64,000 nt of DNA from Plebeiibacterium marinum (GCF_026013615.1 NZ_JAPDPI010000021.1:1-64000); one strand, 5' to 3'; counted from the first letter of the stretch, positions 23,350 through 33,719 are shown. Numbers and translations are program-made. The notes: generated by a model from the letters alone, not told the origin.

Positions 23350-26151
23350 CTATCCGTTCACAATATACGGCTTAAGATACTTACCAGTATAGGACTCTTG
23401 TTTATTTATCAATTCTTCAGGTTTACCTTCAAACACAACAAAGCCACCTTTATCTCCACCTTCCGGACCTAAATCAATTACCCAGTCAGCTGATTTTATA
23501 ACCTCCATATTGTGTTCAATAATAACAATAGAATGTCCTTTATCAATAAGTGCATCAAATGCTTTTAAAAGCTTTTTTATATCATTAAAATGAAGTCCGG
23601 TTGTAGGCTCATCAAAAATAAACAGGGTGGGATCACTCTTCTCTTTGGCTAAAAACGAAGCCAACTTAACCCTTTGGCTTTCGCCACCGGACAAAGTACT
23701 TGAGGCCTGCCCCATTTTAACATAACCCAAGCCAACATCAGCCAAAGGCTTTAGTTTATTAACAATCCTTTTCTCCGTTCCTTTACTTTCTTCACTAAAA
23801 AACTCAATTGCCTGCTCAATAGTCATCTCCAGGATGTCATGAATATTCTTTCCTTTGTATTTTACCTCCAGAATATCACTCTTAAACCTTTTTCCATGAC
23901 AGCTTTCACAGGTAAGTATGATATCTGCCATAAACTGCATTTCAACTTTTATCGTACCTTCACCCTGGCATTCCTCACATCGGCCTCCATCAATATTAAA
24001 AGAAAAATGAGAGGCCTTGTAACCATTTATTTTAGAAGCCTGCTGGTCTGACATAAGTTTTCTGATTTCGTCATATGCTTTAAGGTAAGTAGCAGGATTA
24101 GATCGTGATGATTTTCCAATGGGATTTTGATCCACAAATTCAACATCTGTAATTTGCTCAACATCACCTTTTAACAAATCAAACGAACCGGTTTTTTCGG
24201 CATACCCTCCCAATCGTTTTTTTATGGATGGATATAAAATTGACTTAACTAAAGTAGACTTACCCGACCCACTGACTCCTGTAATCACGGTCATCACATT
24301 TAAGGGCACTTTAACATCTATAGATTTCAGATTATTTTGCCTGGCACCTACAATCTCTATAAAATTATTCCAGCATCTCCTTGATGTTGGCAATTCTATT
24401 TTTTTATCACCATATAAATATTGGTAAGTCAGACTACCCGTGGCTTTGGCATTTTTTTCCAATTTCCCATGAAAAACAACCTCTCCACCTAAGCGTCCTG
24501 CTCCCGGACCAATATCCACAATCTCATCAGCCGCCCGCATAATATCCTCATCGTGCTCCACTACCACAACTGTATTACCCAACCTTTGAAGCTGGCGCAA
24601 TACTTTTATCAGCAAATCAGTATCTTTTGAATGTAAACCTATACTAGGTTCATCCAGAATATACAACGACCCAACCAAGGTACTACCTAACGAAGTGGCC
24701 AGGTTAATTCTTTGACTCTCCCCACCTGATAGTGTTGAAGACAACCGGTTTAATGTTAAATAACCAAGCCCTACTTCAAATAAGAATCTCAATCGGGTAG
24801 TAATTTCTCTTAAAATCCGTTTGGCCACTTGCTGGTCATGCTCATCCAATGTCAATTGTTCAAAGAAACTCATCAACTCAGTTATGGGCATCAAAACAAG
24901 ATCAGAAATGCTCTTATCCCCAACTTTAACCCATGATGCCTCCTTCTTTAATCGGGTACCCCGACAATCAGGACAAGTTGTTTTTCCCCGATAACGCGAA
25001 AGCATTACCCTGAATTGTATTTTATACTGCTGTTCCTCTACATGTTTAAAAAAAGTATCAATGCCGTAAAAATGCTCATTTCCTTTCCAAAGTAATTCCC
25101 TGTCCTCTTCAGAAAGTTCATAATATGGCCTGTGCACAGGAAAATTAAAACGGTGCGCATTAGAAATCAACTGACGCTTGTATTCTCCCATCTTATCCCC
25201 TTTCCAACAAGCTATTGCATCTTCAAATACCGACAGTGTTTTGTTTGGAATAACCAAATCTTCATCAATCCCTATTACACTTCCAAATCCTTCACATTTA
25301 GGACAGGCCCCAACAGGATTATTAAAGGTAAACATATGTTCGCTGGGTTCCTCAAACTGAATTCCGTCCTGCTCAAACTTATTAGAAAAGTAATGTGTAG
25401 ATACCTCCTGCTTTTCGAAAACTTTAACCAGGCATTCGCCTTTACCTTCAAAAAATGCCGTTTCAACAGAATCTGCCAATCGCGAAAGGTTATCTTCTTC
25501 TTTTGAAGCCGTAGCTCTGTCTATCACTAAGTTATAATCACACTCTATATTTGCTTCATTATCCTTAAGAACATCTTCAATCTTAAAGAATTCATTATCC
25601 TTCTCAATTCTGGCAAAACCTTGTTTTAATAAGATTTCAAGATGCTCTTTACAACTTCTATCTAACGGAACATGTATCTCAGAAAGGATTACAAGACGGG
25701 TCTTTTCTTCAAATTGCGTTATATGGTCTACTACATCAGATACATAATGCCTTTTAACCTCCTCTCCTGAAACAGGAGATATTGTTTTGCCTATTCTGGC
25801 AAACAGGAGTTTTAAATAATCATATACTTCTGTTGATGTACCCACCGTTGAGCGGGGATTACGTGTATTTACTTTCTGTTCTATAGCAATAGCAGGAGGA
25901 ATACCCTTAATAAAGTCTACTTCGGGTTTATCAATTCTTCCAAGAAATTGTCGGGCATAGGAGCTTAAGCTCTCAACATATCTTCTCTGGCCTTCTGCAT
26001 ATAAAGTATCAAATGCTAATGAGGATTTTCCAGATCCGGAAACTCCTGTAATTACAATAAACTTATTACGAGGTAGTTCAAGGTCAACACCTTTTAAATT
26101 ATGAACCCTTGCCCCTTTTATTTGGATACTTTTTAATGCCAAATTGTTCAT
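23350..26151 (-). CDS. uvrA: Excinuclease ABC subunit UvrA
   Basis: The damage-recognition ATPase of nucleotide excision repair; a dimer loads UvrB at lesions. The 933-aa length is normal. Two ABC modules are intact: Walker [16 protein letters not shown] near residue 35 and [13 protein letters not shown] in the second half, signatures [17 protein letters not shown] and [15 protein letters not shown], and [16 protein letters not shown]. Zinc-finger cysteines are present in [16 protein letters not shown] and [17 protein letters not shown]. It is a single gene; the upstream spacer holds heptamer repeats and no clear LexA box was seen. Confidence 0.98.
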   Translation of the reverse strand: MNNLALKSIQIKGARVHNLKGVDLELPRNKFIVITGVSGSGKSSLAFDTLYAEGQRRYVESLSSYARQFLGRIDKPEVDFIKGIPPAIAIEQKVNTRNPRSTVGTSTEVYDYLKLLFARIGKTISPVSGEEVKRHYVSDVVDHITQFEEKTRLVILSEIHVPLDRSCKEHLEILLKQGFARIEKDNEFFKIEDVLKDNEANIECDYNLVIDRATASKEEDNLSRLADSVETAFFEGKGECLVKVFEKQEVSTHYFSNKFEQDGIQFEEPSEHMFTFNNPVGACPKCEGFGSVIGIDEDLVIPNKTLSVFEDAIACWKGDKMGEYKRQLISNAHRFNFPVHRPYYELSEEDRELLWKGNEHFYGIDTFFKHVEEQQYKIQFRVMLSRYRGKTTCPDCRGTRLKKEASWVKVGDKSISDLVLMPITELMSFFEQLTLDEHDQQVAKRILREITTRLRFLFEVGLGYLTLNRLSSTLSGGESQRINLATSLGSTLVGSLYILDEPSIGLHSKDTDLLIKVLRQLQRLGNTVVVVEHDEDIMRAADEIVDIGPGAGRLGGEVVFHGKLEKNAKATGSLTYQYLYGDKKIELPTSRRCWNNFIEIVGARQNNLKSIDVKVPLNVMTVITGVSGSGKSTLVKSILYPSIKKRLGGYAEKTGSFDLLKGDVEQITDVEFVDQNPIGKSSRSNPATYLKAYDEIRKLMSDQQASKINGYKASHFSFNIDGGRCEECQGEGTIKVEMQFMADIILTCESCHGKRFKSDILEVKYKGKNIHDILEMTIEQAIEFFSEESKGTEKRIVNKLKPLADVGLGYVKMGQASSTLSGGESQRVKLASFLAKEKSDPTLFIFDEPTTGLHFNDIKKLLKAFDALIDKGHSIVIIEHNMEVIKSADWVIDLGPEGGDKGGFVVFEGKPEELINKQESYTGKYLKPYIVNG

Positions 26152-26196
26152 GAATATGATACTTTTTGTAAGGTGACAAAGATAAAAAAAAGTGGC

Positions 26197-26259
26197 AAGT
26201 CAGAAGCTTGAAGCAGAAAGTTGTTTTTTATCTTAACACTTCCAACTTCCAACTCTATT
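26197..26259. repeat. Two heptamer arrays between acr3 and uvrA
   Basis: First array 26197-26224: AAGTCAG, AAGCTTG, AAGCAGA, AAGTTGT. Second array 26239-26259: CTTCCAA twice, then CTCTATT, which ends at the acr3 stop region. All are in strict 7-bp phase. Confidence 0.7.
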
Positions 26260-27280
26260 AGTATTTCCATTTATTGGCGATGGCTACCAGCGAAAGCATA
26301 ACCGGGACTTCAACCAATACACCTACAACAGTAACTAAAGCAGCAGGTGATTCCAAACCAAACAAAGCAATGGCAACTGCTACTGCCAATTCAAAAAAGT
26401 TGCTTGCTCCAATCATTGCTGCCGGAGAGCAAATAGCATGAGACAACTTTAGCCTACGTCCCCCAAACCACGCAATAAAAAAGATGAAATATGTTTGAAT
26501 TACCAAAGGAACTGCTGCCAACAAAATAACCAAAGGATTATCAGTAATGATGCTGCCCTGAAAAGCAAACAGCAATACCAAAGTTAACAACAAAGCTACT
26601 ATTGACACCGGCTTAAACTTTGGCAAGAAGGCTTGCCTGAACCATTCCTCTCCCTTTGCTTTAACCAAAGACTTATTGGTTATATATCCGGCTACCAGCG
26701 GTATAACAACAAATATTACAACACTGGTTACCAATGTATCGTAAGGAACCTCAACATTTGTTACACCTAATAAAAATCCAACAATAGGCACAAAGGCAAC
26801 CAGAATAATCAGGTCGTTAACGGATACTTGAACCAAGGTATAATTAGGATCTCCATCGGTTAGGTAACTCCAAACAAAAACCATGGCTGTACATGGTGCC
26901 GCTCCCAATAAAATAGCTCCGGCAATATACTCTCCTGCCATTTCAGGAGAAATAAATGCTGCATACAATTTGCTAAAGAATATCCAGGCAAAAAATGCCA
27001 TGGTAAATGGTTTTATCAACCAGTTTATTACCAAAGTAAGCACTAACCCTTTAGGACGTTTACCAACATTTTTGATGCTTGAAAAATCAATCTGAAGCAT
27101 CATTGGATAAATCATTAACCAAACCAATACCGCAACCGGAATATTTACATTAAATATTTCCAGACTACTCAGTACTTTTACGGTATCCCCCATAAAATTT
27201 CCAATCAAAATACCTGAAGCAATGCAGATTGCAACCCAAAGAGTCAGGTACTTTTCAAAGAAACCTATCTTTTTTTTCAT
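26258..27280 (-). CDS. ACR3-family arsenite efflux permease
   Basis: A 340-aa inner-membrane carrier that exports As(III), driven by the proton gradient. About ten hydrophobic segments. The family-diagnostic Cys lies in [13 protein letters not shown] (Cys130), followed by [13 protein letters not shown]. The N-terminal [16 protein letters not shown] and the C-terminal segments fit the BASS/ACR3 fold. Third gene of the arsR-arsC-acr3 unit, 34 bp after arsC. Together they give arsenate and arsenite resistance: ArsC reduces As(V) and ACR3 exports the As(III). Confidence 0.95.
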   Translation of the reverse strand: MKKKIGFFEKYLTLWVAICIASGILIGNFMGDTVKVLSSLEIFNVNIPVAVLVWLMIYPMMLQIDFSSIKNVGKRPKGLVLTLVINWLIKPFTMAFFAWIFFSKLYAAFISPEMAGEYIAGAILLGAAPCTAMVFVWSYLTDGDPNYTLVQVSVNDLIILVAFVPIVGFLLGVTNVEVPYDTLVTSVVIFVVIPLVAGYITNKSLVKAKGEEWFRQAFLPKFKPVSIVALLLTLVLLFAFQGSIITDNPLVILLAAVPLVIQTYFIFFIAWFGGRRLKLSHAICSPAAMIGASNFFELAVAVAIALFGLESPAALVTVVGVLVEVPVMLSLVAIANKWKY

Positions 27281-27314
27281 AAATAGTTATACTCTAGATC
27301 AGAAAATTTGCCTT

Positions 27315-27740
27315 TTATAAAAGAGGTTTTACTTCTTGGGTATAAAACTGAAAGAATCCTTCTTTAATTTCGTCTCTTACCCTTACAAACTCGCTCCAGA
27401 TAAACTCTTCAGTCCCTTGGGCATGTGAAGGATCATCAAAACCAATGTGTAAACGCTTATTTACTTTTCCTGAAAATGCCGGACACGATTCGTTGGCGCC
27501 ACCACATACTGTAATAACAAAATCCCATTCTTCATTTAGGTATTTTTCAACTGAATCTGACGTATGACCGCTGATGTCGATTCCTATTTCGGCCATTGCC
27601 TTAACTGCTCCGGGATTTAGACGGCCAGATGCTTCTGTTCCTGCTGAGCACACTGTAATATTCTTATCAAATGATTGTAAAAAACCATGAGCCATCTGAC
27701 TGCGACAGCTATTTCCTGTACATAAAACTAAAATTTTCAT
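27315..27740 (-). CDS. arsC: Arsenate reductase, LMW protein tyrosine phosphatase-like (thioredoxin-coupled type)
   Basis: A 141-aa cytoplasmic enzyme reducing As(V) to As(III). The phosphatase-like P-loop CTGNSCR (Cys7-Arg13) binds arsenate. The redox pair needed for thioredoxin regeneration is present in VCGGANESCP. The C-terminal end (DEIKEGFFQFYTQEV) is normal for the family. Second gene of the ars unit, 21 bp after arsR. This is the thioredoxin-type ArsC, not the glutaredoxin-type of E. coli R773. Confidence 0.95.
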   Translation of the reverse strand: MKILVLCTGNSCRSQMAHGFLQSFDKNITVCSAGTEASGRLNPGAVKAMAEIGIDISGHTSDSVEKYLNEEWDFVITVCGGANESCPAFSGKVNKRLHIGFDDPSHAQGTEEFIWSEFVRVRDEIKEGFFQFYTQEVKPLL

Positions 27741-27761
27741 TTTCTATTATTTTGTTTGTTA

Positions 27762-28100
27762 TTAATCGCATGAAATGGTTGAACAACTATTTTCCAAAGA
27801 ACCATAAAGTGCATCAAATACTTCTTTAAATTCTTCAATTTTACATGGGTTTAGACAATACTTTGTTTTCACCCCATCAATAGTCCCCTTAATCAGCCCT
27901 ATCTCTTTTAACTCTTTTATATGCTGGTTAACTGTGGTTCTTCCCAAAGGCAATACCTCTGAAATATCTCCGGTAATACAAGTTTTTTGAGATGCCAGAT
28001 ATTGTAATATTTGAATACGTGCCGGGTGTGCCAAAGCCTTAAACAAAGCTGCACTATTGGTTAGCTCTTCACTAAATAAATTTGATTTTGCTTTTACCAT
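27762..28100 (-). CDS. arsR: ArsR-family metalloregulatory repressor
   Basis: A 112-aa winged-helix repressor that releases its operator when it binds As(III)/Sb(III). ALFKALAHPARIQILQYL is the typical ArsR start and LPLGRTTVNQHIKELKEIGLI the recognition helix. Several cysteines are available for the metalloid: one in KTCITGDI, two in YCLNPC and two near the C-terminus (NSCSTISC). First gene of the ars unit. A perfect 13-bp inverted repeat just upstream brackets the -7 box, so it very probably represses its own operon. Confidence 0.95.
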   Translation of the reverse strand: MVKAKSNLFSEELTNSAALFKALAHPARIQILQYLASQKTCITGDISEVLPLGRTTVNQHIKELKEIGLIKGTIDGVKTKYCLNPCKIEEFKEVFDALYGSLENSCSTISCD

Positions 28101-28103
28101 TAC

Positions 28104-28137
28104 AATTTATTTGACGCAAAAATACGTCAAATAAATT
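28104..28137 (-). promoter_or_regulatory. ars operator overlapping the -7 box
   Basis: AATTTATTTGACG (28104-28116) and CGTCAAATAAATT (28125-28137) are perfect 13-bp inverted arms. The 8-nt loop CAAAAATA (28117-28124) reads TATTTTTG on the transcribed strand, a full TAnnTTTG box. ArsR bound to both arms would cover the promoter. A second small inverted repeat (ACGTAT/ATACGT, 28145-28158) lies just upstream. A TTG at -33 was not found. Confidence 0.85.
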
Positions 28138-28183
28138 TAATTAGACGTATACATACGTTAAGTATGTGTTAAATCTATTTATA

Positions 28184-28215
28184 TAAAAAAAGCCAGATTT
28201 TAATAAAACCTGACT
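28184..28215 (-). terminator. Rho-independent terminator after the T9SS BNR-like gene
   Basis: On the minus strand AGTCAGGTTTT pairs with AAAATCTGGCT (arms 28205-28215 and 28191-28201, with G-T pairs) around a 3-nt loop, followed by seven T (28184-28190). Confidence 0.85.
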
Positions 28216-28239
28216 CTCATATGCACCAACCTTTCAAAA

Positions 28240-29538
28240 CTATTTTGAGACAATCATTTTTCGAACCTGTACCAAATCCTGATCTATACATAAATCATAA
28301 AAATAAATTCCAGATGGATACATACTAAGGTCAACACTGATAGTAAATTTACCAACAGGCTTAAACTCATTTACCAGATATTTTAATTTATCCCCGGTAA
28401 CATCATATAAACAAATACTAACTTTTCCGGCCCTGACCAATTCATAGTCAATCTGACATATATCGTTAACAGGGTTTGGATAATTCTGTTTGATATTGCT
28501 TCCTTCTGTAGCATGAAGATCTTCAGTTCCTGTTGGCACACCACCTGTTGAAGTATGCAACACAAACCCCTCTGCTAATCCACCAACAATCCAACCTTCA
28601 TAATCGTTTATAAAATGCACATCCCATAATTCGGCGGATTGCCCACTCGCTTGCAATTCCCAGGAATATCCAAAATCAGAAGAATATCCCACATTACCAG
28701 AACTTCCTACGGCCCACACCTTCCCTGACGGCTTCATATCGCACGATTGCCAGCGCCACCCAGAATTTGTCCTGGATTCCCATGTTGTACCGCCATTTGC
28801 TGTATATAATATTGTAGCCGCCAAACCTACGGCAACTCCTTTATTTCCATCAATAAAGGAAACTCCATTTAGTTTTATTTGTTCGGGATTAATCTGCTCT
28901 GTAAAATCGACACCACCGTTAGTTGTTTGCATTATAGTATGCTTATATTGGGCATCCGGGGTACCTACAAACCAACCTGTATTTTCATCAATGATGCAAC
29001 ATGCGTTAAAATTTCCATTTTCACACCCACCACCAAGCCCGATCCAACTATCACCTGTATCAGTCGATTTCCACACATGCTCTAATCCGCCAGATGCATA
29101 TAAAGTATAGTTTTCACTCGCTTCTACATAATAAAAATCAATATCGGTTACATAAGTACTTGTTGTGGAAGCCAGGTTTATTTTTTCCCATTTTTCACCT
29201 TCATCAACTGTTTTTAAAATATATGGTTTACCATCATCAGCATCTCCTGAGATAAAACCTACATCCTGATTCAAAAAAGTAACCACATAAAAAGCATCAC
29301 TATAACCAGTATTTATATTGCCCCAATCAATTCCCCCATTCGTTGAATATAAAACTGTACCTTCATTTCCTACTGCCCAAATATGATCTGAATCAACCGC
29401 CCAAACACTAAGTAATGCAGGAAAAGTTGATGACGTTTGTTTGGTCCATCCGCTCTGCGACCAAACATTTAACGATACCATCATAAATAAAACTATTCCA
29501 AGGGAAAACGAAATTTTAATCTTATAAAAGTGTTCCAT
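28240..29538 (-). CDS. Secreted BNR/Ycf48-like beta-propeller protein with T9SS sorting domain
   Basis: A 432-aa secreted protein. Signal peptide at residues 1-27 (ends VWSQ), then repeats of about 40-50 residues with W-x-A-V-G-x-x-G and TTNGG-x-x-W motifs (BNR/photosystem II Ycf48-like blades) over about 30-335. The type IX type-A sorting domain has QNYPNPVND and SGIYFYDL near the end (about 355-432). Probable surface or extracellular protein that binds a partner; no enzyme motif is visible. Start: the ATG at 29538 (MEHFYK) puts the signal peptide at the N-terminus, whereas a start at 29565 adds nine atypical residues. Confidence 0.8.
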   Translation of the reverse strand: MEHFYKIKISFSLGIVLFMMVSLNVWSQSGWTKQTSSTFPALLSVWAVDSDHIWAVGNEGTVLYSTNGGIDWGNINTGYSDAFYVVTFLNQDVGFISGDADDGKPYILKTVDEGEKWEKINLASTTSTYVTDIDFYYVEASENYTLYASGGLEHVWKSTDTGDSWIGLGGGCENGNFNACCIIDENTGWFVGTPDAQYKHTIMQTTNGGVDFTEQINPEQIKLNGVSFIDGNKGVAVGLAATILYTANGGTTWESRTNSGWRWQSCDMKPSGKVWAVGSSGNVGYSSDFGYSWELQASGQSAELWDVHFINDYEGWIVGGLAEGFVLHTSTGGVPTGTEDLHATEGSNIKQNYPNPVNDICQIDYELVRAGKVSICLYDVTGDKLKYLVNEFKPVGKFTISVDLSMYPSGIYFYDLCIDQDLVQVRKMIVSK

Positions 29539-29731
29539 GTCGATTGATTTTAAAATTACCACCAAACAATATCTGCTACCGACCTTTTTTCAACACAACA
29601 ATAAATATAAAAGCTCCTAAAAAAACACTGCACAAAACTCAATATAAATAAAGTTACAACTTATTAAAGCGGCTGTCAATGTGTGATACAAAGTGAAATT
29701 ACTACCCAAAACAAAACATTTGCCTTTAGGC

Positions 29732-29767
29732 AAAAAAAGCCATCTCAACACTTATTGAGATGGCTTT
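29732..29767 (-). terminator. Rho-independent terminator after GT2 gene
   Basis: Perfect 13-bp stem, arms 29736-29748 and 29755-29767, 6-nt loop; on the minus strand it runs into TTTTTTT. A small hairpin TTTGCC/GGCAAA (29719-29734) overlaps its tail. Confidence 0.95.
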
Positions 29768-29786
29768 GCTTTATCAGTTTATTTAA

Positions 29787-30722
29787 TTATATCCTATCCG
29801 TTTTTCTAACATTATAAATGCGCTTTTTTTGAGATTCATGGTTAGTTCTCATTAACAAATCCAGCACAATACCTATAAGTAAAAACTGGAATCCGGCAGA
29901 CAGAAAAATCAATCCCGCAAATATCAAGGGACGTCCCCAGATATCCTCACCCATACATTTAAGCACTAAAAGATACAAAAGCAGCATAGAACCAATAGCG
30001 AAACTACCCAATCCCAAAGGCCCCAGTAAATACATTGGTTTTTGTCCGTATTTATCCCTAAAACGCATTAAAATCAAATCAGAAAGTACTTTAAAAGTTC
30101 TTCCCAAACCATATTTCGACTCACCGCTAAACCTGGCTCTGTGATTCACATCAATTTGTTCCACCTTGGCTCCTTCCTTAATGGCATAAATGGCAATAAA
30201 ACGGTGCATCTCACCATACAAAGGAATCTCTTTGGCAATATCACTCTTAAAAACCTTTATAGCACATCCATTATCAATAATATTTGTTCCGGAAACCTTA
30301 CGAACAATGGAATTGGCAATTTTAGAAGGAATCTTACGCAAAAAAACATCATCCTGACGCTTTGCCCTTATGCCCGTTACCACATCACAATCCTGATCTT
30401 TTATAATATCCATCATCCTGATAATATCAGCCGGATCATTTTGCAAGTCACCATCAAGGGTAGCAATATAATCACCCGTAGCGTAATCAATCCCTGCCTT
30501 TAATGCAGGACACTGACCATAATTCCGCCTTAGTTCAATTAATACCACATTTTTATCCTTGAGCTTTTTAATTTCTTTTACGGTATTGTCTTTTGACCCA
30601 TCATCTATTAAAATGGTTTCAAAATCATATCCCGATGGCTTTAATGCCTCATACACCTGCTGAACCAAAGGGGCTACATTCCCTTCTTCGTTATAAACAG
30701 GAATTACTACTGAAATTTTCAT
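29787..30722 (-). CDS. Family 2 glycosyltransferase, polyprenyl-phosphate sugar transferase type
   Basis: A 311-aa inner-membrane-bound enzyme resembling DPM1/ArnC-type proteins, which load a sugar from a nucleotide donor onto a polyprenyl phosphate. GT-A motifs: ISVVIPVYNEE, LIDDGSKDNT, and the metal-binding DGDLQNDP. ARFSGESKYGL is the acceptor-side motif common to this group. Two membrane segments lie at about 232-255 and 265-290. It is 71 bp downstream of a GT39-type gene, the partner that would use the lipid-linked sugar on the other face of the membrane. The sugar and final acceptor are not identifiable. Confidence 0.88.
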   Translation of the reverse strand: MKISVVIPVYNEEGNVAPLVQQVYEALKPSGYDFETILIDDGSKDNTVKEIKKLKDKNVVLIELRRNYGQCPALKAGIDYATGDYIATLDGDLQNDPADIIRMMDIIKDQDCDVVTGIRAKRQDDVFLRKIPSKIANSIVRKVSGTNIIDNGCAIKVFKSDIAKEIPLYGEMHRFIAIYAIKEGAKVEQIDVNHRARFSGESKYGLGRTFKVLSDLILMRFRDKYGQKPMYLLGPLGLGSFAIGSMLLLYLLVLKCMGEDIWGRPLIFAGLIFLSAGFQFLLIGIVLDLLMRTNHESQKKRIYNVRKTDRI

Positions 30723-30793
30723 TGGTTATATCTTTGATTTGGATCCGGGAAATAGGAATGCATTCAACCTATATCGTAATACCCATTACATTT

Positions 30794-32431
30794 TTATTCT
30801 ATTTTCAAAAGATAAATACTTTCTAACTCCTGCTCTCTGGTTAAGGGATTAAGGAAAGTGCCCGACATCCGGGAAATCAACCTATGTTTAAACACTTCTT
30901 CCTGAGCAATGCGCTCCCCGGCCATAGCCCTTACCTCTGCAATACCTTCCCTATCGGCCACTACCCAAAGGTTCCGGCTATCCCGCAATACTTGTTCAAG
31001 TTCTTCCTTTGCGTTTACCCAATGCGAAATTTTCTTCGGATAGAAATAGGTTTCAAATTGCCCAAATTTATAGGTAAACAATTCCTCATCATCCAAAGCT
31101 AATTTATCATATGCAGCACTTGCCCTGATTCCTCCGTGATATTGAAAGGCCGCAGGAATGAAATGTGCATTAATAACAAAGTTTAACGCTATAGATGATA
31201 TTACCAAAGGAAAAATCAGTTTGTTATAAACGTTTTCTGATTTTCGCATAAAATAGACTGCTACTGCAAGCAATCCCAAAACCGGAACCCAAATAAAAAG
31301 ACTAATGGTTTTAAATATAAAAGCTATAGCTAAAAACACAACTATCCATAAAGCTGAAAGCATGATATTTCGTGCACCAAAAAACCATTTAATTGAAATG
31401 GATTTTTGGGGTTTTGTAATGCTTTCATATAAAAACTGTGCTACAACAATTGACAGATAAGGTACAACCGGATAAAAGTAATGGGGAGCTTTTTGACGCG
31501 CAACTGATAATATGGCTGTATATACAATTATTACAGAATAGGTAAAATATTCCTTTCGTGTAAACTTATTGGAGCCATTATTTATCACTTTTTTAATATG
31601 AGTACCAATGGTAATCAAGGCATAAAATGACCATGGGAGGTAAATATAGAGCATGGTATGCAAATAAAAGGAAGGGTCTCCATCAACTGTTTTATTATAT
31701 GATCCTGTTACCCTTCCTGCATTGTTGGTCCAAAAAAAGAATTCTATTCCATCCCATCCAAAGTTTTTATAATTGGCATACAACACGGGTGATAAAATAA
31801 GTCCTAATATTGGAAGTCCCAATAGCCATACCGGATTAAATAACATCTTCCAATCCTTCTTCAACAACAAATGACCGCCCAATGCAAACAATGCAACCGC
31901 TAATCCTATAGGACCTTTTGTAATGATGGCCAGTCCGATAAAAACAAAGCCCAAAACGAAATTAACTACTTTTTTATTTTCAAGAAAATGAGCCAAAAAT
32001 GAAACCCCCATTACCGTATTGGCTGTTAAAAGAGCATCGGTATGTAAATCATTATGGTACAGGAATAACATTTCGGAGGTGGCATAAATCAGCGCTGCCA
32101 GTTTTCCGGTATCACTACCATAATATAATGATGCCAATTTATAAAGTGCATAAACACTTCCAATGGTAAACAACAATGTAGGTAGTTTAAAAGCAAACAA
32201 GGATACGCCAAACAAGTGAAAAGATATGGTACACAACCAAAACATTAAATGTGGTTTTTGCAGGTAGGCATGACCATGAATCTGAGGGTTAAGCCAATCG
32301 CCACTTTCAAACATTATCCGACTTACTGCAGCATACTTCCCTGAATCAATACCAACTTCAGGAAACAATCCTATAATATATACTACTAAAGCAGCCAACC
32401 ATAGGCCTGTTAAAAGTTTCTTATTTTCCAT
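30794..32431 (-). CDS. GT39/ArnT-like polyprenyl-phosphate-sugar glycosyltransferase
   Basis: A 545-aa polytopic protein of the GT-C fold (PMT/ArnT, GT39). The N-terminal loop after the first helix has the catalytic Asp context EVGIDSGKYAAVSRIMFESGDWLNPQIHGHAYLQKPHL, typical for ArnT-like enzymes. About 11-12 hydrophobic segments follow. It would transfer a sugar from a polyprenyl phosphate to lipid A, glycan or protein on the periplasmic face. With the adjacent GT2 it forms an ArnC/ArnT-like pair, although no arnA/B/D genes are present, so the sugar need not be aminoarabinose. First gene of the unit. Confidence 0.85.
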   Translation of the reverse strand: MENKKLLTGLWLAALVVYIIGLFPEVGIDSGKYAAVSRIMFESGDWLNPQIHGHAYLQKPHLMFWLCTISFHLFGVSLFAFKLPTLLFTIGSVYALYKLASLYYGSDTGKLAALIYATSEMLFLYHNDLHTDALLTANTVMGVSFLAHFLENKKVVNFVLGFVFIGLAIITKGPIGLAVALFALGGHLLLKKDWKMLFNPVWLLGLPILGLILSPVLYANYKNFGWDGIEFFFWTNNAGRVTGSYNKTVDGDPSFYLHTMLYIYLPWSFYALITIGTHIKKVINNGSNKFTRKEYFTYSVIIVYTAILSVARQKAPHYFYPVVPYLSIVVAQFLYESITKPQKSISIKWFFGARNIMLSALWIVVFLAIAFIFKTISLFIWVPVLGLLAVAVYFMRKSENVYNKLIFPLVISSIALNFVINAHFIPAAFQYHGGIRASAAYDKLALDDEELFTYKFGQFETYFYPKKISHWVNAKEELEQVLRDSRNLWVVADREGIAEVRAMAGERIAQEEVFKHRLISRMSGTFLNPLTREQELESIYLLKIE

Positions 32432-32579
32432 CCTGTGTGTAAAATTTGAAACAAAGATAAATCTATACCCAAATTAAAAAACCATATTCCCTAAATAGTA
32501 AATTAAAATTAACGTTAAAGTAAGGTTTAGGCAGCTATGGGAATATTTTAATAATCGCAATATTATCCAGGTCTTTCAT

Positions 32580-32587
32580 TATTTTTG
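32580..32587 (+). promoter_or_regulatory. -7 box TATTTTTG for YchJ-like gene
   Basis: TAnnTTTG match 24 bp before the ATG at 32612; -33 TTG not found. It overlaps a possible TTG start at 32585, which is therefore disfavoured. Confidence 0.5.
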
Positions 32588-32611
32588 CAAAACAAAAGAA
32601 AACACACTATC

Positions 32612-33004
32612 ATGCAAACATGTCCTTGCGGTTCTAATAAACCTTATGCTCTTTGTTGTGAGCCTATAATAGCTAACAAAGCAAATGCACAAACTGCAGA
32701 ACAGCTTATGCGCTCGAGGTATACAGCTTTTACATTTGCCAACATAAATTATTTAATGAACAGTCACCACCCTAAAACACGCCCCATTAAGGAGAAAAAA
32801 GACATTTTAAAATGGGCTAAATCAGTTACGTGGTTGGGGTTACAAATATTATACACCGATAAAGGAAAAGAATCTGACATGGAAGGTATTGTTAAGTTCA
32901 AAGCCCTGTTTTTAGAAAACGGAATACCCCGCGAACTTGTTGAAGAATCTGTTTTTGTAAAAGAAAACTGCAAATGGTATTATGTAAGCGGGAAGCATTC
33001 GTAA
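32612..33004 (+). CDS. YchJ-family protein with SEC-C zinc motif
   Basis: A 130-aa protein. The N-terminal CPCGSNKPYALCC is a SEC-C zinc-binding motif, followed by the YchJ domain (MRSRYTAFTFANINYLMNSHHPKTR; VKFKALFLENG). An NTF2-like fold is expected. Function of the family is unknown. The start at 32612 (MQTCPCGS) matches family N-termini and follows the apparent promoter. It is a single gene, divergent from the GT39 gene. Confidence 0.88.
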   Translation: MQTCPCGSNKPYALCCEPIIANKANAQTAEQLMRSRYTAFTFANINYLMNSHHPKTRPIKEKKDILKWAKSVTWLGLQILYTDKGKESDMEGIVKFKALFLENGIPRELVEESVFVKENCKWYYVSGKHS

Positions 33005-33024
33005 TTAGCTAAACTACATTCACC

Positions 33025-33579
33025 CTAATCTATTTTTATCCCATATTTTACCAACAAGCCGGAGATATTATTTTGTGAAAACTTCGCTTTTTTAAGTTGA
33101 TTTAACTCAGGATCCAAAACAACATTGACTGCAGTTCTAAAATCAACTTCCTGAAGATTGGTTCTTTCGAAAACAGCTCCTGCCAAATCACAATTTACAA
33201 ACGATGATTTGGTCAGGTTTGCTTCAACAAAATCTACCTGTGATAATCGGCAGTTTATAAAACTGGTTGCTTTTATTTTTAATCTGTAAAATGAAGCAAA
33301 ATCAAGTATACATTCTTTAAAACTCAGTGAAATATTAAAGGTATTACATTCCGAAAACTGAATTCCCAACAATTTACAATTTACAAAACTCACATCTCTG
33401 AATGCAACATCCGTAATCCTTACATTTGAAAGGTTACAATTTATAAATTCACATTCTTCAAATACAGAACCTATAAGAACAGATCCTGATAAGTCACAAT
33501 TTTTAAATACACAATCGTTGTATTCACCTGTTGTTAATTGGTTTATATTCTCGATTTGATCTGATGCAATGTAAGACAT
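33025..33579 (-). CDS. Pentapeptide-repeat protein
   Basis: A 184-aa protein made almost entirely of pentapeptide repeats A(D/N)LXX-like (for example CDLSG, CNLSN, ANLTK, CDLAG, TNLQE) that fold into a right-handed quadrilateral beta-helix. Many central positions carry Phe or Cys (FVNC, FKNC), giving a regular ladder. Some relatives shield DNA gyrase (Qnr/MfpA), but most have no known role, and nothing here assigns one. No signal peptide. It lies 140 bp downstream of the export cluster in the same direction; linkage to it is possible but unproven. Confidence 0.85.
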   Translation of the reverse strand: MSYIASDQIENINQLTTGEYNDCVFKNCDLSGSVLIGSVFEECEFINCNLSNVRITDVAFRDVSFVNCKLLGIQFSECNTFNISLSFKECILDFASFYRLKIKATSFINCRLSQVDFVEANLTKSSFVNCDLAGAVFERTNLQEVDFRTAVNVVLDPELNQLKKAKFSQNNISGLLVKYGIKID

Positions 33580-33719
33580 ATATATTATTGTAATATTTTA
33601 TACTATTTACAAGCTGGCAGCACACTTCCAGCAGGCCAACAAACAAAAAACTCTGTACAGGATATTGGGATATCAACCCATCATGTTTAGAATCTTTCCT
33701 TTCTGGCAAGGCATTCCTT

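Noticed and set aside
33524-33709. 61-aa frame between the ABC-2 permease and the pentapeptide gene
   Set aside because: Overlaps the start of the pentapeptide gene in another frame and has no recognisable feature or promoter.
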